A DNA stretch of 64,000 nucleotides, from the NCBI RefSeq assembly GCF_049243985.1, contig NC_135381.1:13689345-13753344 (forward strand). The letters run 5' to 3'. The translations under genes and the position numbers were made by a program. A model generated the notes under the pieces. The model was not told the DNA's origin. It made no database searches and saw nothing but the letters and a program-made list of their open reading frames with translations. Below, piece by piece: positions 11,986-25,222 of the stretch; the first letter of the stretch is position 1; every line of letters starts with the position of its first letter. The DNA comes from Paroedura picta. Taxonomy: Eukaryota; Chordata; Lepidosauria; Squamata; Gekkonidae.

Positions 11986-12273
11986 AGAGCCTCTTGTGGT
12001 GCAGAGTGGTAAGGCAGCTGTCTGAAAGCTTTGCCCATGAGGCTGGGAGTTCGATCCCAGCAGCCGGCTCAAGGTTGACTCAGCCTTCCATCCTTCTGAG
12101 GTCGGTAAAATGAGTACCCAGCTTGCTGGGGGGTAAACGGTAATGACTGGGGAAGGCACTGGCAAACCATCCCGTATTGAGTCTGCCATGAAAACGCTAG
12201 AGGGCGTCACACCAAGGGTCAGACATGACTCGGTGCTTGCACAGGGGATACCTTTACCTTTACCTTTACCTTT
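11986..12273 (+). mobile_element. Sauria-type SINE (tRNA head, BovB-like tail)
   Basis: About 285 bp. The head GAGCCTCTTGTGGTGCAGAG... with an A-box-like TGGTGCAGAGTGG and a B-box GAGTTCGATCC identifies a tRNA-derived pol III promoter. The body has CCTTCTGAGGTCGGTAAAAT and GGGGAAGGCACTGGCAAACC. The 3' part AGGGTCAGACATGACTCGGT resembles the BovB LINE end, and the tail is (CTTTAC)n. Copies at 35647 and 41608 are nearly identical, so the family has been active fairly recently. Mobilisation by BovB is established for this SINE type. Confidence 0.88.
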
Positions 12274-13181
12274 TTAGAGTTTTTAGCCGCAATATTTATT
12301 CCAATATCATGATCACAATAACATGAGCATATCTAGAAATGAATTTTGTTGCAGAGGGGGAAATGTTTGTGCATGAGATGGAAATTTGATGAAGCTGATA
12401 TACAAGTATTAGTCCAAGACTTCCTCCAGCAGGAATTTTTATCCACATATGGACAGGCATTGTAGTGACTCAACTCCCCAAACAAATAAGTGATGGATAC
12501 ATGAAACATTAGTGGCCTTAGTTATCTGACAGAAGAAGGCAGCACTATATTATTCTGGTAAGATGGTAAATCAGAGCTATTTAAGAGTTGATGAGGCAGC
12601 TTCAGAGTTATAAATGTGAGCCATGGCTTATCTGTTTATGTGTTTTAATAGATTATTATATTTGTTTGTATATGCCGTAGGTCCTGACTGTGTCAGGAGA
12701 AAAGTGATGTATATAAATACCCAACATTAATAAATATTAATGTAATATTAATAAATATTAATGTAGGATCATCTTATTAGGGGAAAAAACCCATGGATCA
12801 CTGTGTTGGCTTATCTTGAAAATGCTTTGTTGTTTTATGTTGCAATAGGTTAACATGGCTACTGGGATGGAGAATGAGATTATATTATTTATAGGCCAAT
12901 AAGATGTTTAAAGATTATAGAAGGTTCAGCATTTTCCCAAACTCTTCATTAAATAAAGTTAAATAAGATTACCTAGGGCAACTCACAAATAACTACCCCC
13001 ACTGTGGGACACCATTTCACAGTAGATTTGGAGCAACATACTCCTTTTGTGAGATGGTATCCTGGGATGAACTGGCCATTTAACTAGCAGAGTATTTTCC
13101 TGGTGGGCCAGTGCCCTAGAGAGTGACTGGTGGCTGGTAGCAAGCAGATCGAAGCCTCAACCATTCCCTCATGTCTTAGAC

Positions 13182-13558
13182 CAATGGACCTCAACCTTCC
13201 CAATGCTGTGACCCTTTAAATACAGTTGCTCATGTGGTGACGCTCAACCATAAAATTATGCAAGTGTTCTTTCACAGAAATTAAACCAAAACTGACCAAT
13301 GGCGTGAAGATCCATTGTTCATGATTGTATATAAATTGTTTTTTCCCCCAGGGTTTCTCAGTTCAGTTCTGCCTCTTGTCCCACCATGCCAATCTCGCTC
13401 TTTTCCGCTGCTCCAGACAGACGAATGCTCTATCTCGATCTACCCTGTAAGGCCGTTGTGTGGATGGAGTCCCCCCCACAGCCAAGGTGCTTGCCCTGCT
13501 GCGACCCATGAAAGGGTCATTCAACCCCCAAACGGGTCCCTGAGGTTAAGGACCACTG
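13182..13558 (-). mobile_element. SPIN-like hAT element, reverse copy
   Basis: The left end CAATGGACCTCAACCTTCCC, with GTGACCCTTTAAATACAGTT, and the right end GGGTCCCTGAGGTTAAGGAC-CACTG are hAT-type inverted termini like those of SPIN (Space Invader) and Charlie elements. Imperfect 8-bp flanks TCTTAGAC (13174-13181) and ATTTAGAC (13559-13566) fit an aged target duplication. The same element lies in the opposite direction at 46337-46715. SPIN identity is from remembered terminal sequence and needs a library alignment. Confidence 0.7.
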
Positions 13559-14623
<1,065 letters not shown>

Positions 14624-14654
14624 CCTGTTTTATTTATATATATTATTTATATTT

Positions 14655-15520
14655 ATTATTTGCATGTATAAACCGCCCCTATTGAACTAGTTGTCTCAGA
14701 ACAGTTTGCATCAATTAATATAGTACAATGTAAATTAAAACCAATACAGATTCTGGTCAATACATTATTAAAACCATAAAAGCCACAAGTCCCATTATAA
14801 ATTAAGAGCCAATTATCTTGAAATATTGCTCTGCTAGTTAAGGGGGGGAGTGAGCAACAAGAAAGGAACAGGGGAGGCCCATAGATGTTTTATTCAATGC
14901 TGTCTGTCCTGACCTCAACCATAGGTCTGATGGAAGAGCTCTTGTCCTGCAGGCCCCGTGGAACTGTGCCAACTCATTCCCACAGGCTGGGGCCAGCGCC
15001 TTTTTGGCCCTGGACCTGGTTGAGGCCAAACACAGTTTTTGAGGGCAGGAACTACTGTAGCTGACTGAAATGCTCTCTGGGGGACGTATTCAGAACGCTG
15101 ATCCCTTAGATACACAAGGTCCAGACCATGTATAGCCTTGAAAGTTAACACCAAAACCGTGAACTGAATCCAGAACTTGACTGGGAGCCAATGTAGCTGT
15201 CACTGTACTGATCTTATATTGGCCCTCCATGGTGAGTACCTGGATGGCTGTATTTTTGACCAGTTTGAACTTCTAGGTTAGGGCCCAAGAGTAGGCCATA
15301 TAGTGAGTTACAGTAGTCCAACCAAGAGGTGTCTATTGCATGGATCACTGTGGCTAGGTGTTCTGGGGCCAGAGTAGTAGCTTAGACTGGCAAAGGTGGA
15401 AGAAAGACAGCTTTGCTACTTTTGTGACTTCAGCCTCCATAGATAGGGAGCCATTAGAAATCACACCCAAATTCCTGGCCGTTTTTATGTTTGAAATGCT
15501 CATGAGCTCAGCAAAATCAG
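14655..15520 (-). mobile_element. CR1/L2-type LINE 3' region
   Basis: On the minus strand, 15154-14915 reads LTFKAIHGLDLVYLRDQRSE, the conserved C-terminal block of this LINE group, followed after frame slips by a block like GRAGQELFHQTYG. The lower-coordinate side (14660-14830) is the 3' untranslated tail. The frame is broken, so this is a dead copy. Relatives lie at 27000, 49798, 50280, 52010 and 58740. Confidence 0.7.
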
Positions 15521-15599
15521 ATATAAAGGCAACATAGGATTAAAAAAATAAATAACATCTGAAGAAAAGGGTCTAAAGGCCAAACTGGACTTGATCGAG

Positions 15600-15760
15600 G
15601 TTACCTCCCAGGTGGCAGAGATCAGTTCACCTGGAGAAAATGGTCACTTTGGAATTTGGACCCTATGGCATTATGCCTTAAACCCCACCCTCCTCAGACT
15701 CCGTCCCCAAAATCATCAGACATTTCCCAACCTGAGCTGGCAATCCTAGCTAGTAGAGAC
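15600..15760 (-). repeat. unclassified interspersed repeat (family E)
   Basis: Shares GAGATCAGTTCACCTGGAGA, a CTATGGCATTATGCC block and a GAGCTGGCAATCCTAGCT end with the repeats near 20560, 41180 and 43975-44432. The family recurs in both directions in this window. I could not see clear inverted ends or a pol III promoter, so the class is left open. Confidence 0.5.
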
Positions 15761-17880
15761 TCTCAGGCAGGCCATGTAGGCCCTGCCAGTGGCTATGGCA
15801 AGACCTTAACAGAAGCCCTATCAAAAAGCAGGCAAGGAAAGGCTGGGTAGCCACAGCACAGAAGGGTTGGCTGGGATACTCCCATGCCAATCACGATCTC
15901 CATGCAGCCAGAAAAGAGGCAGTGCTTTGGGGCTGAGCCACACCCAGAGGCAATCCCACCGTTATCTAGCAGCATCCCCACTTCTCTTGGGCCAAAGCAG
16001 AGGCTCTGTAAGATAGCAAGAGGATGAACACATGATAAGAAAGCCTGGGCCAAAAATCCAACCAGTTCTGTTGCCCATACCCATCAGAACCATGCCCTTT
16101 TTATGAGGATCCCAGGGCTGCCTCACCCACAGGAAATTCTTTAGAAGGCAGGAAGCAGGGTAGCCAAGCAAGATGGGTTAGACCTGTGCCTTATAATGTA
16201 GAATAAGAGAGAGAGACTAGGTGTGACAGAATCCTTCACAAACACACACACGTACAACTGAGGCTGGAGAGGGAGAGACATTTTGATTTCTGTAATTACA
16301 GAGACAAAAAAAAGGTTAAACCCATTTGAGTCAATTGAGATCTCCTGCTACATCCCAAGGATTCTGGCTGCTTTGGAATCTATGCATACTGGTTGCTTGA
16401 TGAAAAGCTTTTTTGCAGAATAGAACAGGGAACTAAGCTGGAGAAAGGAGTCTGGATGAGCAATCAGGAACGCTATAGAATGGACAGGGCTGGAAATTAT
16501 TCTGTCTCAGGGCCATTCCAAACCTGGGAAATAAAGTAAAAGGCTTACCTTTTGCAGAACCTTTTTTTTTTTTTTGGCATTTCAGATAACGTCAGCATCC
16601 CAGCAGCAAACCGGCACCTACATCCTCCACAAAGGGGAGATGCCACCAAGCTGGGGAATCCACAAAGCTGCATGCCTCCAACTATGTAGCTCGAGTGGAA
16701 GGAGAGCAACCAGCAACTACAAGCAAAATAAATCTGTGTAATCAAAGTTGCCAATGTAGCATGATCTCTGTCTCCAGTGCCTGCCCTCGTACCCGCCTGC
16801 CTCTTCCTTCTCCTGGAAACGGGGCTTTTATTTTTTGTAGCAAACAGCCTGGAGCAATGAATACATGTTGCTTCAGCAAGGTTCATAAAAACATAATATG
16901 TATACATCGTACATGAACCTATAGGAACAGGATGGGCTGTATGACAATGACAAGTAAGAGGTGTAGATGTTGATGTGGGTCAGGGGGTGGGCTCGTGGAT
17001 TTAACTGATGACCCTCCCACCCATCCCCTCATAATGCAAGCCCTGCTATTACATGCCACTAAATGGAACTCCTACAAATTATTGTCTAGGGCTAATTATG
17101 ACAACAGCAGTGAACCTTAATGATTTACCTTCTGTCATGAAGGCTTCATGGCTGAAGGCCAGAAACCACTGGATAGAAAAAAGCCAAATTGTATCATCAG
17201 CTCTAATGCTATAAACATAAGAAAACATAGCAGAGATTTAAAGAATCTTCATAAAACCCATGAAGTTTGGCAATGCTGATAAAAGTTCTGTTCCGTTTAC
17301 CATACCTTTAAACATGAGGAACCTACTTCCTGCACTCAAAATTCCTTGAGCAAAGAAGATTTTATCTGGACTAAGAGTTGTAACTAAATCCTTAGTTCTA
17401 CCTTGTTCAACCTTGTTGGAAGAAACAAAGATCAATCTGTCAAAGAAATTCTCAGCTGCCAGGACAACCTGCAAAAGTTAGACTGAGAACAGCAAATTCT
17501 TCTCTGTAACTGGTTCCACTCCGATTCTAGGAGCATGGGAAAATGATACCAGTGCAATGAAGAATTTGTGTCCAAGTGGTAGACTATAGACAAGAACTGC
17601 CATAAATTGTACTGGGGGAGTGGTATCTTGACAAAGCTCTCCCATACCTGCGAGCTGAAGGCCGACATATGCAGAGAATTTTGATTAAAATTTTGGAGTT
17701 GGTTGAAATATTGAAAACTTTTTGGACAAGTTTGAAAAGTATAGGAGGAAACAACCACCGATTAAAGATTTTCTCCTGACAAAATGTAATGCAAAAAATG
17801 TATGAGAGTGTCAGCTCTGAATAAGACAGTCCTGATCTCATTGTCCCCTTTTGGTACTGATGCTTTGAAATGGTTACTGT
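15761..17880. other. unassigned intergenic DNA
   Basis: No known gene recognised. Minus-strand open frames at 16545-16907 and 17432-17758 have no recognisable domain or splice context and are not called. Confidence 0.3.
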
Positions 17881-20539
17881 GATGGATTTAACTTTTAAAA
17901 GTTTAGACGTACTGTGTAAACAGATAAAGTACTGTGAAGGGTTAATTCCTCACAGATCCTTGAGTGACAGGCTGCTCCAAGAGATCTGATTGGTTGGCAT
18001 CAGCTGAGCAGGAAAGACTTCTGAGCTGGATGCTGAGGAGAATTCATTTCAGCCCTAGCTGAGAAGAGTCAAGGATTGACAGTTTCAAAATTCAGCCTTG
18101 ACTGAGAGCAATTTAACACAGAAAGGAGAACTGTGGAAAGTTGGCAAGGATGAGTGGGTAGTTAGATGGAAAATCTCATTTGGGCTAAGAAAAGGAAATA
18201 GATCTTTGAGAAAGAATAATTTCCCTGCCCATTCAAACAGGGAGCTTGCTCTGCAAAGATCCCTGGTCTGATGTGGTTAGAAATTGCCTTTAGAGACCTT
18301 AAGAGTCAGTTAAAAACTCAAAATGAACACCAGTGTTTCAAGAGACTGTGTTTGGGTGCTGGAAACAATGTACCAGCCTTCTGGAAACCAAAAGACTCAA
18401 ACGAAAAGAAAGTATACTGGGGTGTTTGGGGAAAACACTGGAGCAAAAGCCTCTGAACATAAAGCTGTAACTCTGAATAGCTTAACAAACTCATATTGGC
18501 CTTAAATATAAGCACTAAAGCCTGTGCATGTACTGATTTCACCTCAGAGTTATGTATATTACCTCCGGAATTTTACCCTTGATTTCACCTGACATTTCCC
18601 CTCTATGTTGAATAAATTACTTTGTATCAATAAACAAGTAGTAGAACGCTGCTGATTCATAAGTTCAAGTTTCTGAAGTAGAGGTAGGAGCTTAAGATAA
18701 TCAACATTTCTAAAAGTTTCCCCCCTCTAATCATTATATCTGATTCTGAACTGGGCTGTAGGTTTTTTTTTTTTTTTTTTAATCCACACAATGGGGCCAG
18801 GGACAGACAAGCCTGGGAGAAGCCCCAAATGTGCAGGAAGAAATGAAATGCTAAAAAAATGCATTTGGGCATTAAATAAATTCACCTCTGATTTTATTGA
18901 CCAATCTGTTTATATCTTTTCTTGTAGTTACGTGCAGCCAAGTCCCACAGGTGTGTGTGTGGGGGGGGGCGTGAACTGGGTAGTTATGCTTGTCGAAGCA
19001 AGCACTGCATTCTCACGCATTTCCTGGTCCGAGTTTTGAGGGGAATGCACAACTGGCTTAAATCAACACTGTAACACAGTAACAGTAATACAGGATATTA
19101 ATTGCCTTTTATATGAGCTCTAATAATTTCCCTACTTGTAAAAACTACTTAGCAAAACATAGCTGGGGCGATGGCATTGAATGGGTTATACATGTGATCA
19201 AATAACCCACTCAAAAGTTAACAATCTTCTAAAGGAGCGCCTCAGGAGCTACAAGTAACAGGAAGGAAAACATGACCCTCAATCCTGTTTGCTCAATATT
19301 ACATAATGATTACAGCAGAAACAGCTTTCTTAACATGCAACAGGCATAGTAAGAGAGGTAAAATGAAAATACGCTTCTCTGCAAGGCATCCCAGTGTGAT
19401 TCTGGAGTAGACTAAGCATAATGTTCGATATTCCCATAAGTCAGGGAAGAAACATAAATGTGGTAAAGATGACTCGGAATGGTGTGTGTGTGTGTATGGG
19501 GGTGAAATCAGTGCATTGAATAAACCAGAAGAATCTTGAAGCATCAAGCTAGCTAGTTGAGGACTTAATATAGGCCCCATTGCTTTCAGTGGCATTGCCA
19601 GCACAATCTCAAACAGAGTTATACCCTTCAATAGATTTAGAAGGGTGAAACTCGTACTGTTGGGCACAAATAGCTTTCGTTGGATTGGGACCATTGGCTG
19701 TGGCCACACAGCATTAGGTGGGAAATTGATCCCCTTGGAGATGACAAGCTAAGGCAGCTCCTTCAGGTATCTATAATAACCATTAATAAAGCTGGTAAGG
19801 AGTGTTGGGAGAAGCTGGGACTCACCACCTAACCACCAATCAGGTTAGCTGTCCCAGCTGTCTCATTCCTCACTGGCCATTCATTGGATGGACGGATACC
19901 CCACCCCCGGTTGCATCCCCCTCCTCTTCCATTTGGGAGAAGTTCCAGCCCAGCAAACAGGAGCTGAAAGGAAGGGCGGAGGGCCTGGGACTGTAGGCTG
20001 GTGGGGTGGGGGAGGGAGACCCTGCCAGCGCTCCCGTGTCTTCGAGTAGCTCCGGCTGCAACCTCACAATTTGGTAGGCCATGGCAGTATTCTGCCTTTT
20101 GAGAGCTACACCAACCTTTAGCTCGATTTGCAACATGGGGTCCATTTTTCTAGAAATAGTGATTTCATATTCTGATTTTTCTGTTTCCTACTCTTCCTTT
20201 TTGCCCTCTCCCTTTCTATGTGTTTTCCAACTCTATTCCCTTTAAAAGACTAAGCAAACCAACTGACAGGCAGAAATACAATGTTGATGGTGCAACGTAC
20301 CTTTGGCCAGAGTCTGAGAGCAACCCAGTTAGATGTTCTGACTAAAGGTTAGGATCCACTTGGGGCTAGGCCTCAGCTTCTCTTTATCTCCTTCCTTCTG
20401 CCTTTGCAAGTCACAAAGTTCCTAGTATTCCCGGATTCTAGGATGATTTATCTCAACCTGTCAGGAATGAATCTTGGCTTGGACTTCGGGCAAACATCTA
20501 TTTAAATTTTTTTCATAAAGGAAGGCATTTTGGTCTTGG
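17881..20539. other. unassigned intergenic DNA
   Basis: No exon recognised. The block at about 17880-18640 is compositionally coherent, with AATAAA motifs near its end, but neither its ends nor a target duplication could be established. A T run lies at 18763-18780 and (GT)n stretches near 18950 and 19480. Confidence 0.3.
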
Positions 20540-20745
20540 TCTAAGGCCACCAACTGTGGATTGAGAAATATCTGAGATATTTGGGGATAGACCTTATGGA
20601 GGGTGCAGTTTGGGGAGGGGAGGGAGAACCCTATATAGACTTCCCTCTGAAGCTGCTGTTTCCTCCAGGGGCACTGATCCTGTGATCTGGAGATCCGTTC
20701 TAATTCCAAAAGAACTCCAGGCTTCACCTCAATGTTGACAACCTT
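20540..20745 (+). repeat. unclassified interspersed repeat (family E)
   Basis: Carries the family landmarks GAAATATCTGAGATATTTGG, GCAGTTTGGGGAGGGGAGGG, TGTTTCCTCCAGGGGCACTG and CTGGAGATCCG...AATTCC, ending in a GTTGACAACCT stretch. It is the best-preserved single copy in this window. No class assigned. Confidence 0.5.
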
Positions 20746-22199
20746 ACTTTATTCCCTACTTCGAACTGGCTACTTTTTACCCTACCACCTGCCTTTGACC
20801 AACTTTTGGCCAGTGGAAGTCAATATGTGACCCTCTCCCTGCCAATAACTCGAAATGAGAACAATACAGTTTACAAGCAAGGCAGCATTGTCCAATACTT
20901 CACTCCTTTATTTCACATTCTTAATCGAATAAGTCTTTTACAAGTCTTTGCCTTTCAATTAAAGGAATGGGATTCATTTCACTCTGTAACTCTTTTGTAA
21001 TTTCTGGATCTCTTCTTCTGTACCCCCAGCTCCTGATGCATTTATAGCTTAGCTTATTCATACTCATCAAGCTGTTTGACCTAGTTGTGGGAAGAAGAAA
21101 AAGAAAATCCACAACACCAACCACAAGCACAAACTTCAGTCTGCAAACACTGCTTTGTGTTCGGGGTGTGTGTGTGTGAAGAAAGCACAGCAAGTCAACG
21201 GTAGCCTTGTTTGCATGCAAGAAGGAAGGTCAGTTGGCTGCAGTGAGGTTAGAGGCTGCTGGTGGAAAGAGACCTTTGAACAGAGTTTGACTCTTTGAAT
21301 GTACAGAAAAGCTAGTCTGTTTAAAAACTGCGACATTGTCACTTGAAAACTCATTTGATACTGAAATAACCCAGAAACTTTGGCCAGCGTTCAAAATCTT
21401 TACAACGAACAAAATAGTCATATTTGTGCTTGCAATTTGCTGGAGTCAGGCTGAAAAGCCAACATCAAGCGGTCATTCTTCTGGCTCTTCTTTGTGCTTC
21501 CTTTGAAATGAAATTGTTGCCTTGTGTCTTATCATTGGCTGGGCCGGGAGAGTTCCTTTAAGACTTGAAGAGAGCCAAGGAGATGAGTGAAATATATCTT
21601 TCAAACCCTTGTGTAGCATCAAAAGCTCTGAGGGACATCGTGGTCAACTCAACCTCAACATTCAATGCTCAACAACTTCCTGTCAACAAATCAGCCTGGA
21701 ACAAAAACTTTTCTCCTTTTGTTTGAGAAATTCAAACCCAGTTTCCTAGCATTTATTTGCATGGAAAGCACTAGGATCGCATCCAAATCTAATTTATGCC
21801 AAAGGGAAACACTGGGTGTAACCTTGTGAGTTATTTCTCCATATTTGATACTGCAAACGTATAAGTCCTATTGAATTCAAGGGCACCTTTTTGAAGAGAA
21901 ACACACAGAAGGATTTTCCAATACCTAGGGGAGGAACAGAAATACTGGCCTGAGAATTCTGCCTGACACATAACCAGTACAAATATATCGCAAGACCAGA
22001 ACCAGCTAGTACAGATTAAATAAGTTTTAACCCCCTTGGTGAAATTGAAAAGATTTCTTGTTGAATTGTGTGTATCTGTATAGTGACCTTTGAGGAAGAT
22101 CAGTATGACTGAAATGTGTTAAGTTTAAACATGTTTTATGTGTGTCCAACGGAAAGCAAGATATTCTTTGATGGTTTTTAAACATTATGATCAATCAGA
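20746..22199. other. unassigned intergenic DNA
   Basis: No exon or familiar repeat recognised with confidence between the family E copy and the BovB fragment. Confidence 0.3.
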
Positions 22200-22750
22200 G
22201 TGGTGGATGCAGCCGTGAAATCAAACAGCGAATAACACTGGGCCCGAACTCAATATTAGGCATGAACCGAATATGGAAAAGCAGATATCAGCCTTAATAC
22301 AAAGCGCTGGCAAGTCAACGCCGTTGTCTTCCCCATCACAAGCTATGGATGCGAAAGCTGGACCCTGAGGAAGGAAGACTGGAGGAGAATAGATGCTTTC
22401 GAATTATGGTGTTGGAGATGAATGCTGCGAATACATAGCCATAGTTACCAACAAGATAGTTTTAGAGAGGAGCAAACCAACTGTCATTAGAAGGGAAGAT
22501 ATTACGGCTAAAGCTCACTTACTTTGGACACATCATGCGATCAAACTTACTAGAAAAATCATTAATGCTCGGCATGGTCAGTGGCAAAAGGAAACGTGGT
22601 TGCCAAAGGATCCGCTGGCTCAACACGATCAAAGCCGATACAGGGATGGCCATGACCAAACTAAAAGAAGCAGTCAGAGGCAAGGGTACATGGCGAAGAC
22701 TTTCCTATAGAATCACTGAGGGTCGGACACAACTGAACGGATAACATCAT
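22200..22750 (+). mobile_element. RTE/BovB LINE 3' fragment
   Basis: The + strand reads, across several broken frames, the BovB C-terminal signature. A VVFPITSYGCESWTLRKEDW block continues into RRIDAFELWCWR, then pieces corresponding to LGHIMR, LMLGMVSGKRKRGCQRIRWL and a terminal GGTCGGACACAACTGAACGG. That terminal sequence is the BovB 3' end, whose likeness to Sauria SINE tails fits their shared retroposition machinery. The copy is 5'-truncated and full of stops. Confidence 0.88.
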
Positions 22751-23552
22751 CATATTTCCCAATCCAGATTTGGCAACCCTAACTAGAAGGCTAAAAATAA
22801 AAAGAAACAATATCAAAATGTTAACTGTTTCAACAGCCTGTAAATGCAATCCTGAGCAGAGTTATGCCCTTCTAAGTCCACCATGGAGCACATAAACACA
22901 TAGATAAATTCCTACTGGTCATGTCCAAGCTCTTTGGAGGTCCTTTGACCTTTATATGGATGCTGCTGGGTTTCAGAACACAGCCTATTCAAAAAAGGAT
23001 AAAATTTAAAAAACAATAGTAACCAGCATACAGAATCATGTTTCGTTTGTCAAACGTTAGTTAGCTCTCGACTTTATCGTCTTAACTGCGCTTGTGTTAT
23101 TGCATAATTTAGTAAACCTCAAACATGACAAACATCCTGAGCTGCAGCAGCAGCAGCACAGCCAGAAATACAGGACCTCTTTTTATGCTTGGATATGTGA
23201 CATTTGCCAAAGAAAAATAATCATGAATCATTCATGTTTCGCTTGTTTGTTTGTTTTTTAATGAAAATCGACAATTTAGAAAGATGGTGACAAAGGAGCT
23301 ATTATCAGCTTAGCACTTTAAACAATTTCTCACACCCTTTGAAATGGAAGTCAGTAGAACCTTTCCTTGGTTCATTCTACCCACAGAAGTCACTTTTTGG
23401 GAGAGAAAACGCTAACAGTATTAATAAATGAATATAGAACAACAGTGAGTGGCAAAGAAAATAACAGCATATGTCTCTCTTAATGTGCCAACACACACAG
23501 CTCAAGTATTTTACCCCAATTATGTGTCTTATTATTCTGTTTTATACACTAT
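22751..23552. other. unassigned intergenic DNA
   Basis: No exon recognised. Only a short possible family E end (ATTTGGCAACCCTAACT) follows the BovB fragment. Confidence 0.3.
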
Positions 23553-23645
23553 GCTTTGCAGAAGAACAACATTTGAGTCCAGTGGTACTTTTATCAAAGT
23601 TTTATTCAAGGCATGAGCTTTCGTGTGCACGTATACTTCCTCAGA
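23553..23645 (+). mobile_element. long-TIR element, left-arm fragment
   Basis: Contains TTTGAGTCCAGTGGTACTTT, TTTTATTCAAGGCATGAGCT and ACTTCCTCAGACACAATG, the landmarks of the left arm of the element at 9089. Confidence 0.6.
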
Positions 23646-23756
23646 CACAATGTCATGGAATGGAAGTCATCAGTTCATTCAGGCAAGTGAGAGAGAAAAT
23701 TAACATCCAACATGATTAAAACGATTAACAGACTCCTTTCACTATTATATGTCAGG

Positions 23757-23860
23757 TATAGAATCATAGAATCATAGAGTTGGAAGGGGCCATACAGGCC
23801 ATCCAGTCCAACCCCCTGCTCAACACAGGATCAGCCCTAAGCATCCTAAAGCATTTAATT
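23757..23860 (-). mobile_element. CR1 LINE 3' end, reverse
   Basis: Starts with AGAATCATAGAATCATAGAG, the complement of the CR1 octamer tail. It continues TTGGAAGGGGCCATACAGGC and GGATCAGCCCTAAGCATCC, matching the copy at 10470-10578 in reverse. Confidence 0.85.
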
Positions 23861-24044
23861 AGACCGCGAACACTGGCATTTGCAGAAGAATCTTTGCCAT
23901 TGTCATTTTCACAAGATTTCGTGCATAAATGCTTTCATGTGTTACACCTATGCCTGAAATTATGTGCAAAAGTAAGATCAGGATAACAACACACCTATTT
24001 AACACCATTGTTTTCACACAATGTTTAAAGCAGATAATAATAGT

Positions 24045-24610
24045 ATATTTTTTAAAATTTATAACCCACCCTTTCCCAAAGCCTCAAGGTGGGTAGCAGC
24101 ATATATAAAAACAGTAAAATAACACAATAATCATTCAAATCATAACATTAAAACAGTATATCCCAATTAAGCCAACTAATTTCAAAACCACCTTTCATTC
24201 TCAAATGGGTGGAGGCAGCGTAGGTATCAGTTCCGCAGTGTGGGGACAACTTGGAGACCAGAATTTCAATATTGTTTCTGGCCTCAACCATAGGCCTGGC
24301 AGAACAACTCTATTTTGCAGGCTCTGCAGAATGGAGCTCCATCAACAGGTCTATGGTTGAGGCCAGGGTGAGAGGAGCATCCGATTGGGGCCCCCCGGTG
24401 CTAAGCAGCGTTGGGCCACGGGTCATCGATAGCCACCTCTCCCTATTCCCTTGTCTAAGGGGGATAGGAGAATTGAATAATACCACCATGTTTTGCTTGT
24501 TTTGGTTTTATTGTACTATGTCCTGTATTGTTTTAATGGGGTTTTAGTGGGGACAATTTGTAGCCCACCACAAGCCATTTTTGGGAATGGCAGGAAATTA
24601 ATAATAATAA
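24045..24610. mobile_element. CR1/L2-type LINE, two parts in opposite directions
   Basis: From 24045 to about 24345 the sequence is minus-sense LINE 3' region (tail with CCCACCCTTTCCCAAAGCCTC, then GGCCTCAACCATAGGCCTGG). From about 24345 it switches to plus sense (TATGGTTGAGGCCAGGGTG) and runs to a 3' tail ending in (AATAAT)n at 24600. The two halves meet back to back, so this is either two insertions or one rearranged copy. Confidence 0.55.
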
Positions 24611-24703
24611 TAACAACAACAGTAACAACAACAACTGTCCCAAGTTCAGTGTGATCTCACATCCTTCTTGGGGATGGGATTGAGTAGATTCTGCTCAGTA
24701 GAA

Positions 24704-24839
24704 CAGAGGTAGTCAACCTGTGGTCCTCTAGATGTTCATGGACTACAATTCCCACGAGTCCCTGCCAGCAACCGCTGGCAGGGGCTCATGGGAATTGTAG
24801 TCCATGAACATCTGTAGGACCACAGGTTGACTACCCCTG
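24704..24839. mobile_element. palindromic hAT MITE (family A)
   Basis: A 136-bp near-perfect palindrome. It starts CAGAGGTAGTCAACCTGTGG, ends with the complement CCACAGGTTGACTACCCCTG, and has a small loop near 24770. It is flanked by a perfect 8-bp duplication CAGTAGAA at 24696-24703 and 24840-24847. Almost the whole element is inverted repeat, so a single strand can fold into one long hairpin. It has no coding capacity. Confidence 0.92.
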
Positions 24840-25016
24840 CAGTAGAACTTAAATTCCTTTGGGGGACATCAGTTTGGGGCTTCAGTTGGTTTATAAAGAC
24901 AACTTAAAGCTAATATCAAACCACTTCTCATGTAGTTTTCTTTGCACATTTATAATAATAATCAGAAGTTAATTCAAGTACCATAAGAGAGGCTTTTGGG
25001 GCACAGCTAATTTATT

Positions 25017-25222
25017 AAACATTTATTGGTTATGACCATATACGGTCATGTCGACTTCCCACCCCTCCCAAAATAGCCAGCAATAGGCCTGGAGTGGGTG
25101 GGAAGGGAAGGGGAGCTTTGTACAAATCTATGCTTCCCAACCATATTCTGCACGATCGAACCACTTCTGGGGGTTCTCAGTCTGAAGAATATTTCAGGGG
25201 TTTCTCAATGGTAAAGAAGTCA
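25017..25222 (+). mobile_element. hAT element (family C), partial copy
   Basis: Has TATGACCATATACGGTCATG (itself palindromic), CCTCCCAAAATAGCCAGCAA, TATTCTGCACGATCGAACCA and GTTTCTCAATGGTAAAGAAG, in the family C order. Both termini are damaged. Confidence 0.6.

Noticed and set aside
11986-12060. Possible tRNA gene (A and B boxes)
   Set aside because: The sequence does not fold as a cloverleaf by eye, and the same unit recurs with a SINE body and tail at 35647 and 41608.
17876-18645. LTR-like block starting TGTGATGG with AATAAA near its end
   Set aside because: No matching target duplication, no clear CA end and no second copy in the window. Left as unassigned DNA.
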